64,000 nucleotides of DNA from Streptomyces sp. RB17 (GTDB lineage: Bacteria; Actinomycetota; Actinomycetes; Streptomycetales; Streptomycetaceae), in the NCBI RefSeq assembly GCF_009604455.1, contig NZ_WEGL01000011.1:124001-188000 (forward strand), written 5' to 3'. The notes under the pieces are model-generated. The model made no database searches and was not told where the DNA came from. It was given only the letters and a program-made list of their open reading frames with translations. Both the position numbers and the translations under genes were made by a program. Positions 42,739 to 51,979 of the stretch are shown one piece after another. Numbering within the stretch: position 1 is the stretch's first letter; every line of letters begins with the position of its first letter.

Positions 42739-42779
42739 CCGGTGAAGGGGGGTTGCCCTCCGGTTTCCCCCTTCACCGG
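42739..42779 (+). terminator. stem-loop after the SRPBCC gene
   Basis: CCGGTGAAGGGGG (42739-42751) and CCCCCTTCACCGG (42767-42779) form a perfect 13-base stem with a 15-base loop. Confidence 0.75.
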
Positions 42780-42887
42780 TTCGAGTGGATGTCCCTCTCC
42801 TCCGGAACGATTCCGTAACTCGCCGCAGTTGTTCACAGTTGACGCGTAACGCGGGAAATGTGACAGGTGTGACGAGGGGAGCGGTAC

Positions 42888-45311
42888 GTGAGCGGGACGA
42901 CTCTGGTGCGGGACGAGCCGCTCACGACGCCCCCGGGGGCGCCCGCGGCCCCACCGGCCGAGAGCGCCGAACTCGGCGCGCCCCGCGTGCGGTTGGTGTT
43001 CTTCGGGCTGATGCTCGCCCTGCTCCTCGCGGCGCTCGACCAGATGATCGTCGCGACCGCGCTGCCCAAGATCGTCGGCGAACTGCACGGCCTGGACCGG
43101 ATGTCCTGGGCGATCACCGCGTACCTGCTCACCTCCACCATCGGCCTGCCGCTCTACGGCAAGCTCGGCGACCTCTTCGGCCGCAAGGGCGTCTTCCAGT
43201 TCGCCATCGCCGTCTTCGTCGTCGGCTCCGCGCTCGCCGGCCGGGCGCAGTCCATGGACCAGCTGATCGCCTTCCGCGCGGTCCAGGGCGTCGGCGCGGG
43301 CGGGCTCATGATCGGCGTGCAGGCGATCATCGCCGACGTCGTGCCGCCCCGGGAGCGCGGCCGCTACATGGGCCTGATCGGCGCCGCCTTCGGCCTCGCC
43401 TCCGTCGCCGGGCCGCTGCTCGGCGGCTACTTCACCGACCATCTCTCGTGGCGCTGGTGCTTCTACGTCAACGTCCCCTTCGGACTGGTCACCCTCGCCG
43501 TCGTCACCCTCGTCCTGAAACTCCCGAAGCCGCAGAGCCGGGGCCGCCTCGACGTCCTCGGTGCCCTGCTGCTCGCCGCCGCCTCCACCTGCCTGGTCCT
43601 GCTGACCAGTTGGGGCGGCACCGAGTACGCCTGGGGCTCCCGGCAGATCATCGGCCTCGGCGCCGGCGCGTTCGCGGCCGTCGTCCTCTTCCTCGTCGCC
43701 GAGCGGTTCGCCGCCGAACCCCTCATCCCGCTGCGGCTGTTCCGCGACTCCGTGTTCAACGTCAGCGGTCTGGTGGGCCTCGTGATCGGCGTCGCCCTGT
43801 TCGGCGCCGCCAGCTATCTGCCGACCTTCCTGCAGATGGTCGACGGCGCCAGCGCCACCGAGTCCGGGCTGCTGATGCTGCCGATGATGGCCGGGATCGT
43901 CGGCGCCTCCATCATCGGCGGGCAGCTCATCAGCCACACCGGCCGCTACAAGATCTATCCCGTGCTCGGCGGCGCCGTCTCCGCCGTCGGCATGTGGCTG
44001 CTGTCCCGGCTCGAAGTGGACACGCCCCGGCTGCACTACAGCATCTGGATGGCCGTCCTGGGCGCCGGCATCGGCATGGTGATGCCCGTCCTCGTCCTCG
44101 CCGTGCAGAACTCCGTACGGCCCGCCGACCTCGGCACCGCCACCAGCGCCAACAACTACTTCCGGCAGATCGGCGGCAGCGTCGGCGCCGCCGTCTTCGG
44201 TACCCTGTTCGCCAACCGGCTCGCCTCCTCGCTGCGCCAGGAGCTGCCCCCGCGCGCGGGCGCGGCGCTGCCGGACCCCGAGTCCATCACCCCGCAGCTC
44301 GTCCACGCGCTGCCCCCGCCCCTGCGCGACGCCTACATCCGCGCCTACGCCGACGCGATGCCCCGGATCTTCCTCTACCTCGTCCCGGTGCTCGCCCTCG
44401 GCCTGCTCATCGCCTTCTTCCTCAAGGAGAAACCACTGGTGTCCCACCACACCGCCGAAACAGAGCCCGAGCCCGTGAACCCCTCGGTTCCGCAGGCCCG
44501 TCCCCAGCCTCCGGCCGGGGGGACCCCCACCTCGCTTCGGTCGCCCCATGCCGCCGGCATCCCCGTCTGCGGCACCGTCCAGCACCCCGACGGCACCGTG
44601 GTACCCCGCGCGGCGCTCACCCTCATCGACGTCTCCGGGCAGCAGATCGGGCGCGGCGCGAGCGGCGAGGACGGACGGTACGCGCTCAGCACGCCCGGCC
44701 CGGGGTCGTACGTGCTGATCGCCGCGGCGGGCGGCCACCAGCCGCAGGCCGTCTCCGTCACCGTCGGCGAACGGCCCGTCGAGCTCGACGTCGTCCTCGG
44801 TGGCGCCGGACGTCTCGCCGGCAGCGTCCTCACCGCCGACGGCAGCCCCGTGCGCGACGCCACCGTCACCCTCACCAACGTGCACGGCGAGGTCGTCGCC
44901 GCCACCCGCAGCGGCCGCGAGGGCGGCTATGTCATCACCGAACTGGTCGCCGGCGAGTACACCCTCGCCGCCAGCGCCCCCGCCTTCCGCCCGGCCGCGC
45001 TCCCGGTCAGCGTGCAGGCCGCCCGGGAGACCCGGCAGGACGTCGAACTCGCGGGCGGCGCCGTGCTGCGGGGCACGGTCCGGGCGAGCGGCGGCCGGCC
45101 GGTGGAGGACGCGCGCGTGACGCTGCTCGACGCCGCCGGCAACGTGGTCGACACCCTCACGACCGGAGCGGACGGAACGTTCCGGTTCGTCGACCTCTCC
45201 TCCGGCGAGTACACCGTCATCGCCGCCGGTTACCCGCCGGTCGCCACCGTGCTCCAGGTCGCGGGCGGCGGCCGTACCGAACGGGACCTGCAGCTGGGCC
45301 ACGAGGACTGA
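42888..45311 (+). CDS. DHA2-family MFS transporter fused to carboxypeptidase-regulatory-like repeats
   Basis: The 807-residue protein has two parts. Residues about 30-510 are a 14-helix DHA2 exporter with LDQMIVATALPKIV, LYGKLGDLFGRKG (motif A) and VGAGGLMIGV (motif C region). Residues about 555-800 hold three beta-sandwich repeats of the CarboxypepD_reg/CNA-B type, each ending in GxYxL/FxxLxxGxYxLxAxA (GRYALSTPGPGSYVLIAAA, GGYVITELVAGEYTLAASA, GTFRFVDLSSGEYTVIAAG). With 14 helices the tail should be cytoplasmic. Such fusions are uncommon outside actinomycetes. The start is GTG 42888. The phosphatase gene follows by 166 bases. Confidence 0.9.
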   Translation: MSGTTLVRDEPLTTPPGAPAAPPAESAELGAPRVRLVFFGLMLALLLAALDQMIVATALPKIVGELHGLDRMSWAITAYLLTSTIGLPLYGKLGDLFGRKGVFQFAIAVFVVGSALAGRAQSMDQLIAFRAVQGVGAGGLMIGVQAIIADVVPPRERGRYMGLIGAAFGLASVAGPLLGGYFTDHLSWRWCFYVNVPFGLVTLAVVTLVLKLPKPQSRGRLDVLGALLLAAASTCLVLLTSWGGTEYAWGSRQIIGLGAGAFAAVVLFLVAERFAAEPLIPLRLFRDSVFNVSGLVGLVIGVALFGAASYLPTFLQMVDGASATESGLLMLPMMAGIVGASIIGGQLISHTGRYKIYPVLGGAVSAVGMWLLSRLEVDTPRLHYSIWMAVLGAGIGMVMPVLVLAVQNSVRPADLGTATSANNYFRQIGGSVGAAVFGTLFANRLASSLRQELPPRAGAALPDPESITPQLVHALPPPLRDAYIRAYADAMPRIFLYLVPVLALGLLIAFFLKEKPLVSHHTAETEPEPVNPSVPQARPQPPAGGTPTSLRSPHAAGIPVCGTVQHPDGTVVPRAALTLIDVSGQQIGRGASGEDGRYALSTPGPGSYVLIAAAGGHQPQAVSVTVGERPVELDVVLGGAGRLAGSVLTADGSPVRDATVTLTNVHGEVVAATRSGREGGYVITELVAGEYTLAASAPAFRPAALPVSVQAARETRQDVELAGGAVLRGTVRASGGRPVEDARVTLLDAAGNVVDTLTTGADGTFRFVDLSSGEYTVIAAGYPPVATVLQVAGGGRTERDLQLGHED

Positions 45312-45477
45312 AGAGGGCGGGAGCGAGGGCACCCGCAGGGGCGCTGAGCTGCGCGCCGGTGCGATCCGGTGAAACCAATTCCAGGATTGCCACACATCGC
45401 GACCGGCCGCCGCCGTACCGTAGTGGCGGGCGGCACAGATCGTTTGCGTACAGCCGTGGGGAGAGAGGGCCGGGGCC

Positions 45478-47934
45478 ATGGACCGTGGCAGCGAGCGGGA
45501 CACACCTCCCGGGCGCGGCGTCGGCGACGCGCCGGCGGGCCGGATTCCGCTGGCCGTGGTCGTTGTCGACCGCGACGGCCTGGTGTCCCACTGGAGCAGC
45601 GGCGCACGGCGCCTGTTCGGCGTCGGCAGAGAGGGGGCCGTCGGGCGTGCCGCGGCCGACCTGCTGCCCGTCTCCGGCGCCCTCCCCGAGGAGCTGCACG
45701 GCGACGCGATGCCGGACGCCTACGAGGGGTACGACGGGCTCGGCCCCGACCTGGAGGCCTCGCTCGGCGGCCGCACCGCCTACCCCACCGCGGGCCGCGC
45801 CCGCGTCGCCCCGGGCGGCCAGGAGCCCGAAGCCGAGCGGCTCGACGTGCTGTGGTGGGCCTACCCGCTGGTCGGCCCCGGCCCGTCCCGGCTGCTCGTG
45901 CTCGCCGCCGACGCCACCCGGCTGCGCGACGAACGCGGCTACGACGACGAGACCGCCGAACGCATCTCGCCCGGCTTCGCCCGCCACACCGAGCTGCCCG
46001 CCTCGGACGAACTCGAACGCCGGCTGCCCGAGATCCTGCCCAACATGGGCCCGGGCCTGAGCGGCCGTATCGTCTCCCAGATGCTGGAACTGGGCTACCC
46101 GGTCCTGGAGTTCAGCCAGTTCGACCGGGTGCCCGTCACCCCGTACTGGGGCGTGCCCCGCCGCCCCGGACGCAAGCGGACCGAGGCCGTCGTACCCCAG
46201 CAGCGGACCACGCCGGTCGTCGTGGTCCCGCAGGGCGCCGAGCAGGACCTGGAGTACGCCGCCGTGCGCGAGCGGCTGGAGTTCCTCAACGAGGTCAGCT
46301 CCGACATCGGCTCCTCCCTCGACCTCGGCGAGACCATCCGCGAGGTCACCAGCGCGGCCGTGCCCCGGTTCGCGGACTTCGCCGGCACCCATCTGCGGGC
46401 GGCCGTCCTCGCCGGCGAGGGCTTCCCGGACGGGCCGCCGGACGCGCAGACGGTGATGTTCCGGGTGTGGGTCGAGCACAACGACGAACCGGGCCGCTGG
46501 GACGACACCGTGCCCGTCGGCGAGGCCTTCGCCTTCCCCGAGCACACCCCGTTCTACAAGTGCATGGTCACCGGCGAACCGGTCCTCGTCCCCAGGGTCA
46601 CCGAGGAGCTGAGCGAGCGCATCGCCGGCGAGTTCGAGAAGCGGGACCTCAGGCCGCTCATCGGCGGGCGCTCCCTGCTGATCGTCCCGCTCAAGGCCCG
46701 TAACGTCGTCCTGGGTTTCATGGTGCTGATGCGCCGCCCGGACCGCCCGGCCTTCGACGACATGGACCGCACCACCGGCGCCGAACTCGCCGCCCGCGCG
46801 GGCCTCGTGCTCGACAACGCCCGCATGTACACCTACCAGGAGAACGTCGCCGACACCCTGCAGGACAGCATGCTCCCGCAGGTCGATCCGCGGATGGCCG
46901 GCTGTGACATCGCCACCCGCTATCTGCCGGGCACCCGGCTCGGCCGGATCGGCGGCGACTGGTTCGACACCATCAAACTGCCCGGCTCGCGCACCGCCCT
47001 CGTGGTCGGCGACGTCATGGGCCACGGCCTCAACTCGGCCGCGATGATGGGCCAGTTGCGCACCGCCGTACAGACCATGGCCACCATGGAGACCCCGCCG
47101 GCCCAGCTTCTGCGCAACCTCGACGACCTGGCCCGCCGGCTCGGCGACACCTACCTCGCCACCTGTCTGTACGCCGTCTACGACCCGATCCGCGGCGAAC
47201 TGCACCTCGCCAACGCCGGACACATCCCGCCCGTGCTGGTGCGCGCCGAGGACGGCAGCAGCGAACTCCTCGACCTGCCCACCGGCGCCCCCATAGGCGT
47301 CGGCGGCGTTCCCTTCGAGGCGACCCGGGTCAAGGTCTCGCCCGGCGACCGGCTGGTGCTGTGCACCGACGGCCTGGTCGAGGTGCGCGGCTCCGACATC
47401 GGCGAGGGCCTGGCCGCGCTCTGCGAGTCCGCCGCACACCCCGCCGCCTCCATGGACGACGCCTGCGACACCATCATCCGGGCCCTGAACACGCGCGGCG
47501 GCCGCAAGGACGACGTCGCCCTGCTCATGGCCCGCCTCAACGGCATCCCGGACGACCACGTCGCCGAATGGCAGCTCGACGCCGACCCGCGCGAGGTCGC
47601 GCGGGCCCGCCGCCTGGTCCGCGAACGGCTCCTCGCATGGGGTCTGCCCCAGGCCGTGGAGACCGCCGAGCTGCTGGTCAGCGAGGTCGTCACCAACGCC
47701 GTACGGCACGCCGTGAGCGAGCCGGTCGGGCTGCGCGTGGTCCGCACCGACGCCCTGCTGTTCGAGGTCACCGACGACGAGCCCGGCCTGCCCGAGATGC
47801 TCGGCGCCCAACCCTACGACGAGTCGGGCCGCGGTCTGCGCGTGGTCAGCCGACTGGCCCGGGAGTGGGGCGCCAGCGGCAGCGGGCACCGCAAGACCGT
47901 CTGGTTCGAACAGGCCCTCGCCCGAAGGGGATGA
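45478..47934 (+). CDS. PAS-GAF-SpoIIE phosphatase with C-terminal HATPase
   Basis: The 818-residue signalling protein has, in order, a PAS-like sensor (residues about 20-150, starting at PLAVVVVDRDGLVSHWSSGA), a GAF domain (about 255-450), a PP2C/SpoIIE phosphatase (about 460-690, with IGGDWFDTIKL and VVGDVMGHGLNSAAMMGQLR) and a GHKL ATPase (about 698-818, with AELLVSEVVTNAVRHA). It can thus both dephosphorylate a STAS-domain anti-antisigma factor and act as its kinase. It is cytoplasmic. Partner genes are not adjacent. Confidence 0.93.
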   Translation: MDRGSERDTPPGRGVGDAPAGRIPLAVVVVDRDGLVSHWSSGARRLFGVGREGAVGRAAADLLPVSGALPEELHGDAMPDAYEGYDGLGPDLEASLGGRTAYPTAGRARVAPGGQEPEAERLDVLWWAYPLVGPGPSRLLVLAADATRLRDERGYDDETAERISPGFARHTELPASDELERRLPEILPNMGPGLSGRIVSQMLELGYPVLEFSQFDRVPVTPYWGVPRRPGRKRTEAVVPQQRTTPVVVVPQGAEQDLEYAAVRERLEFLNEVSSDIGSSLDLGETIREVTSAAVPRFADFAGTHLRAAVLAGEGFPDGPPDAQTVMFRVWVEHNDEPGRWDDTVPVGEAFAFPEHTPFYKCMVTGEPVLVPRVTEELSERIAGEFEKRDLRPLIGGRSLLIVPLKARNVVLGFMVLMRRPDRPAFDDMDRTTGAELAARAGLVLDNARMYTYQENVADTLQDSMLPQVDPRMAGCDIATRYLPGTRLGRIGGDWFDTIKLPGSRTALVVGDVMGHGLNSAAMMGQLRTAVQTMATMETPPAQLLRNLDDLARRLGDTYLATCLYAVYDPIRGELHLANAGHIPPVLVRAEDGSSELLDLPTGAPIGVGGVPFEATRVKVSPGDRLVLCTDGLVEVRGSDIGEGLAALCESAAHPAASMDDACDTIIRALNTRGGRKDDVALLMARLNGIPDDHVAEWQLDADPREVARARRLVRERLLAWGLPQAVETAELLVSEVVTNAVRHAVSEPVGLRVVRTDALLFEVTDDEPGLPEMLGAQPYDESGRGLRVVSRLAREWGASGSGHRKTVWFEQALARRG

Positions 47935-48074
47935 CGGGAGGGCGTGCGTCCTGACGGCGCGCGCCCCGCAGGTTGTCCGGGGTCCGTACTTCCGGTGAAG
48001 GTGACCTCCCGCCCCTTGCCAGCTCCGGGCCTTCGCGATATCCCGATCACGGAACCGAACCGTGGGGAGAGCGC

Positions 48075-48797
48075 ATGAACGTCTCGGACAAGTACCGCAG
48101 CAACTGGGAGAGTTACTGGAGGGAGACCTCCGACGAGGCGGGCGACGCGATCTGGGACTGCGATCCCGCCCTGTCCGCCGTACCGCACAGCGCCCTGCTG
48201 CTGCCACACGCGGACCCGGAGCGCACCATCGTCGACCTCGGCTGCGGCAACGGCACCCAGACCCGCTACCTCGCCGGCCGGTTCGCGCGCGCGGTCGGCG
48301 TCGACCTCTCGCACGCCGCCGTCGAGCACGCCCGCCGCGCCACGCCGGACGACGCCGTGGAGTTCCAGCAGCTCGACCTCACCGACTCCGCTGCCGTACG
48401 CGCCCTGCACGAGCGGCTCGGCGACGTCAACGTCTACATGCGGGCCGTCATCCACCAGAGCGAGCCCGCGGCGCGGCCGGCGGTCGCCGCCGCCGTCGCC
48501 GCACTCGTCGGCACCGAGGGCCGCGCGTTCGTCGTCGAACTCACCTCCGGGTCCCGGGACGTGCTGAGGCGCGCCGCGACCCAGGAGGGCGGCCCGGGGC
48601 CCAAGCTGCAGCGCGTCTTCCACCACGGGCTCAAGCCCGCCGACGCCGACGACACGGAGATCCCGCGGCTGCTCGGCGAGGCCGGTCTGAAGATCCTCGC
48701 CGAGGGCGAGACGACCCTGCCGCAGACCGAGTACCTGGCCGACGGCACCCGCATCGACCTGCCGGCCCGCTGGTTCGTGCTGGCCGGCGCGCGGTAA
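48075..48797 (+). CDS. class I SAM-dependent methyltransferase
   Basis: The 240-residue protein has the nucleotide-binding signature TIVDLGCGNGTQTRYLAGRF (about 55-74), an acidic residue ending strand 2 (GVDLSHAAVEHAR) and FQQLDLTD. An N-terminal cap reads VSDKYRSNWESYWRETSDEAG. The substrate is not known. ATG 48075 follows GGGGAGA by three bases. A terminator at 48835 separates it from the convergent MFS gene. Confidence 0.85.
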   Translation: MNVSDKYRSNWESYWRETSDEAGDAIWDCDPALSAVPHSALLLPHADPERTIVDLGCGNGTQTRYLAGRFARAVGVDLSHAAVEHARRATPDDAVEFQQLDLTDSAAVRALHERLGDVNVYMRAVIHQSEPAARPAVAAAVAALVGTEGRAFVVELTSGSRDVLRRAATQEGGPGPKLQRVFHHGLKPADADDTEIPRLLGEAGLKILAEGETTLPQTEYLADGTRIDLPARWFVLAGAR

Positions 48798-48834
48798 GGC
48801 CTTGCTGGCGCGGGGAAAGCGCCTTTGCGGCTTT

Positions 48835-48870
48835 CCGGGGTGCGTGGGACCGCCGTCCCGCGCACCCCGG
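48835..48870. terminator. terminator between methyltransferase and MFS genes
   Basis: CCGGGGTGCGTGGGAC and GTCCCGCGCACCCCGG form a 16-base stem with one wobble pair and a 4-base loop between convergent genes. Confidence 0.8.
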
Positions 48871-48876
48871 TCCGCT

Positions 48877-48942
48877 GTCCGGAGGCGGACCGTCCGGCGT
48901 CCGGAGGCGGACCGTCCGGCGTCCGGAAGCGGTCCGTCCGAT
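48877..48942. repeat. 22-bp tandem repeat, three units
   Basis: GTCCGGAGGCGGACCGTCCG(GC) occurs at 48877-48898 and 48899-48920 without change, and at 48921-48942 with a few substitutions. Each unit contains a small GTCCG/CGGAC inverted element. Confidence 0.85.
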
Positions 48943-49048
48943 GCCCGGAACGTGATGGTCCGAGTCTGGCGAAGCCGTGTTGCGGCGCGTGCACATCCTT
49001 CCTCCGGCCTGGCAGGTCGTCCGGTCTCGACGCGTCGTTGTGTGAGGG

Positions 49049-50497
49049 TCACAGCCTCCATCTCGCGGGGTGGTCCTGGCGGGGGAGCGCCGGAGTCTGT
49101 TCGGTCATCTGTCGGGCCTGGACCGTCGGCTCGCTCGGTTCGGCGGCGGTGACCCGGTGGCCGGAGGTCAGGACACCCAGGACGAGGACGGTCAGTCCGC
49201 AGCCGGCGATGATCCAGCAGGCTGCCGGTCGTGCCCCGGCGGCGACCGCGGCGCCGATCACCGCGATGCCGAGCGCGGAGCCGACCTGTCGGCTGGTCGC
49301 GGCGATTGCCGCGGCCACCCCGGCCCGGGCGGGCGGCAACCCGGCGACCGCGGTGGTGGTGACCGGCGCGTTGACGAAGCCGAAGCCCAGTCCGAACAAC
49401 GCGTATGTGACGTGGAGCAGGGCGGCCGAGGGGTGGGTGGAGCGGGTGACGGCCACGGCCAGCACACCGCTGGAGGTGATGCCGGCCCCCGCGAGCAGCA
49501 AGGGGATGCGCGGGCCGCGGGTGCCCACGATCCGCCCGGACAGCGGCGGGCACAGCAGCGACAGCACGGCCATCGGCAGCAGGTGGAGCCCGGTGTCCAG
49601 AGCGCTCAGCCTCAGCACCCGTTGCAGATAGAGAGAGTTGACGAACAGGAAGCCGCCGAGTGCGGCGAAGGAGCAGACGGCCGTCGCGACGGCCCCGCTG
49701 AAGGACGCGCTGCGGAAGAGTCGCGGCTCGACGAGTGGTTCGGCGCGCCGGTTCTCGTACGGTACGAACCCCATCAACGTGCCCGTCGCGGCGATCAGGC
49801 AGGCCACGATCGGCGGCGAGGTCCAGCCCTGGTCCGGCGCCTCGATGAGGGCGTAGGTGAGCGTGCCGAGCAGGACGATCACCAGCAACTGCCCGACCGG
49901 GTCCACCCGGCGGGCCCGTGGCGCGCGGGACTCGGGGACGAACATCGCGGCAAGGATCAGCGCGGCCAGGCCGATCGGCACGTTCAGCCAGAACACCGAC
50001 CGCCATCCGGCCGCGTCGACCAGTACGCCGCCGAGGATCGGCCCGGCCGCCATGCTGATGCCGACCACCCCGCCCCAGACGCCGATCGCCCGTGCCCGCT
50101 CCCGGGGCTGGGAGAAGGTGTTGGCCAGGATGGCCATGGCGACCGGGGTGAGCATGCTGCCGCCCGTCGCCTGCACCATGCGGAAGATCACCAGCCACCC
50201 CAGGGTCGGCGCCAGGCTGCACAGCGCCGACCCGCCGGTGAACAGTGCCAGCCCGAGCTGGAAGATCCGCCGCCGGCCGACCCGGTCGGCCGTGGAGCCG
50301 GCCGGCATCAGCAGCGAGGCCAGCACGATGGTGTAGGCGTTGAGCGTCCACTGGAGGCCGGACACGGAGGAGCGCAGGTCGTCCTGCATCGCGGGCAGCG
50401 CGACGTTGAGGATGGTGGCGTCGAGGCTGACCAGCAGCACGCTCAGACAGCAGATGGCCAGAACCAATGACCGGCGCCTGCCGCCGGGTTCGGACAT
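49049..50497 (-). CDS. DHA2-family MFS multidrug exporter
   Basis: The 482-residue membrane protein is a proton-driven drug exporter with about 14 helices. Key segments are LVSLDATILNVALPAMQDDL in helix 1, GSTADRVGRRRIF (motif A), FRMVQATGGSMLTPVAMAI, and GPILGGVLVDAAGWRSVFW (motif C). The charged C-terminal tail is cytoplasmic. It is the last gene of a three-gene minus-strand unit with the alpha/beta hydrolase and cupin genes. The divergent TetR gene probably represses the unit. Confidence 0.9.
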   Translation of the reverse strand: MSEPGGRRRSLVLAICCLSVLLVSLDATILNVALPAMQDDLRSSVSGLQWTLNAYTIVLASLLMPAGSTADRVGRRRIFQLGLALFTGGSALCSLAPTLGWLVIFRMVQATGGSMLTPVAMAILANTFSQPRERARAIGVWGGVVGISMAAGPILGGVLVDAAGWRSVFWLNVPIGLAALILAAMFVPESRAPRARRVDPVGQLLVIVLLGTLTYALIEAPDQGWTSPPIVACLIAATGTLMGFVPYENRRAEPLVEPRLFRSASFSGAVATAVCSFAALGGFLFVNSLYLQRVLRLSALDTGLHLLPMAVLSLLCPPLSGRIVGTRGPRIPLLLAGAGITSSGVLAVAVTRSTHPSAALLHVTYALFGLGFGFVNAPVTTTAVAGLPPARAGVAAAIAATSRQVGSALGIAVIGAAVAAGARPAACWIIAGCGLTVLVLGVLTSGHRVTAAEPSEPTVQARQMTEQTPALPRQDHPARWRL

Positions 50498-50515
50498 GGG
50501 ACGCTCCTGTTGGGG

Positions 50516-51325
50516 TCAGTGCTGCGGTCGGTCGGTGGCGTGGGCGTCGGCGAAGTCCCAGACCAGCGGGAGGAGTTGCTCCGGGGTCTCGACCTGGGGC
50601 ATGTGGCCGGTGACGGGCAGCAGCTCGAACCGGGCATCCGGAATGGCCGCCGCGAACGCCCGGCCGTAGTCGGCGTCGACGACCTGGTCGCTCTCGCCCC
50701 ACGCGACGAGGACCGGCTGCGTGACCTTGGCCAGGCGCTCGCGGAGGGTGGGGTCGGCCATCGCATCCGGGCCCGAGTAGACCTCCAGCGCCGCGCGGTT
50801 GGCGGCCATGACCGCGCGCTGCGCATCGGTGAGCGCGCTGGGGTCGAAGCGGAACTTCGAGGGGTCGTGGAAGGAGAGACGGGACAGTTCGACGGGCGTC
50901 AGGGGGAAGGTGTCGGCGACGGGGTGGCCGGGGACCTCGATGCCGACGGCGTTGACGAGGGTGAAGCTGGTGATCCGCTCGCTGCCGAGTGCGGCCATTT
51001 CGGCGCTGATCCAGCCGCCGATGGAGTTGCCGACGACGGCGACGTCCTCCAGGCCGAGTTCTTCGAGCAGCCGTACGTAGATCCGGGCGAGGGTCGTGAC
51101 GTCGGTCAGCCAGTCGGGGCGGGTGGTGCCGCCGAAGCCCGGGTGGAAGGGGGTGAACACCCTGGCCGGCCGCTGCTCGGCGAGGAGGGCGGCGAACGGC
51201 GTGACGGTCTCGGGGCCGCCCCCGCCGTGCAGGAGCAGGAAGGGGTGTCCCTGGCGGCCCTGGAGGTCGACGGTGACGTCGAGGTCGCCCTGGTCGAGGG
51301 TGAGGGTGTGGGTGGTGCTGGTCAT
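50516..51325 (-). CDS. alpha/beta hydrolase
   Basis: The 269-residue protein has the oxyanion segment LLLHGGGGPET (30-40), nucleophile elbow VVGNSIGGW with Ser101, the acid-bearing VAWGESDQVVDADY loop and His in TGHMPQVETPE. No cap-domain signature fixes the substrate. It resembles small-molecule ester or C-C hydrolases. It lies 18 bases upstream of the exporter gene, so it may detoxify the same compound that the exporter removes. Confidence 0.88.
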   Translation of the reverse strand: MTSTTHTLTLDQGDLDVTVDLQGRQGHPFLLLHGGGGPETVTPFAALLAEQRPARVFTPFHPGFGGTTRPDWLTDVTTLARIYVRLLEELGLEDVAVVGNSIGGWISAEMAALGSERITSFTLVNAVGIEVPGHPVADTFPLTPVELSRLSFHDPSKFRFDPSALTDAQRAVMAANRAALEVYSGPDAMADPTLRERLAKVTQPVLVAWGESDQVVDADYGRAFAAAIPDARFELLPVTGHMPQVETPEQLLPLVWDFADAHATDRPQH

Positions 51326-51371
51326 GGTTGCTCTCCTCGGGTGAACGGTGAACGCGGCCAGTCGGCCGGAC

Positions 51372-51830
51372 CTATGCGAAGTCGGTGGCGGGAGTCGTGG
51401 CGTACCGGCTCATGACCTCGACGGTCGACTCCGGGGTCAGTTCCCGACCGCCGGCGATCATGTTCCGCAGGTCCCGGAAGTACTGCACGTACAGGTCGGG
51501 CGTGAAGGTGTTGAGCATCACCGCCGGCTCGTCGCCGAGATTGGCGAAGGTGTGCGGGGCGCCGGGCGGGATCATCGCGAGGGTGCCCGCCGGGGCGACG
51601 TGGGTCGTCCGGCCGACGGTGAAGTGCACGGTGCCGGAGACGACGTAGAAGCCCTCGTCGTGCTGGGCGTGACGGTGCTGCGGCGGTCCCTGGGTGTGCG
51701 GGGCGATGGTGATCTCACCGATCCCGAGGCGGTGACCGGTGGTGCTGCCGTCCTCGAGGATGCGCATCTGCGTACGGCCCAGCTGGATCGTCTCGCCGCC
51801 GTCCGGGCCGACCACGGAAACCTCGCTCAT
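51372..51830 (-). CDS. cupin domain protein
   Basis: The 152-residue single-domain cupin shows both motifs: GPPQHRHAQHDEGFYVVSG (His-x-His and Glu metal ligands, residues about 48-66) and PAGTLAMIPPGAPHTFANLG with the second His. It could be an oxygenase, isomerase or sensor. ATG 51830 starts MSEVSVVGPDG. It heads the unit that continues with the hydrolase and exporter genes. Operator candidates lie in the promoter region toward the divergent TetR gene. Confidence 0.87.
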   Translation of the reverse strand: MSEVSVVGPDGGETIQLGRTQMRILEDGSTTGHRLGIGEITIAPHTQGPPQHRHAQHDEGFYVVSGTVHFTVGRTTHVAPAGTLAMIPPGAPHTFANLGDEPAVMLNTFTPDLYVQYFRDLRNMIAGGRELTPESTVEVMSRYATTPATDFA

Positions 51831-51867
51831 TGCTGTCCCCTGTCTGTTCTGGCTCTTCTGTGGCCGT

Positions 51868-51889
51868 TCGTGAGAGCCGACTCTCACGA
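51868..51889. promoter_or_regulatory. TetR operator candidate, perfect palindrome
   Basis: TCGTGAGAG and CTCTCACGA are perfect 9-base inverted arms around CCGA. The site is 38 bases upstream of the cupin start, ideal for repression of the minus-strand operon. Confidence 0.75.
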
Positions 51890-51923
51890 GATTAGACAGT
51901 CCTCCAGCGTTTATGCAAGTGCA

Positions 51924-51938
51924 CTCTCATGAAGAGAG
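51924..51938. promoter_or_regulatory. second TetR operator candidate
   Basis: CTCTCATGAAGAGAG repeats the CTCTCAYGA half-site of 51868-51889. It lies 41 bases upstream of the TetR start, allowing autoregulation. Confidence 0.6.
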
Positions 51939-51979
51939 GTCGATGCTAGGATGATGGTGAACGAACAGGAGGGTCCGGG

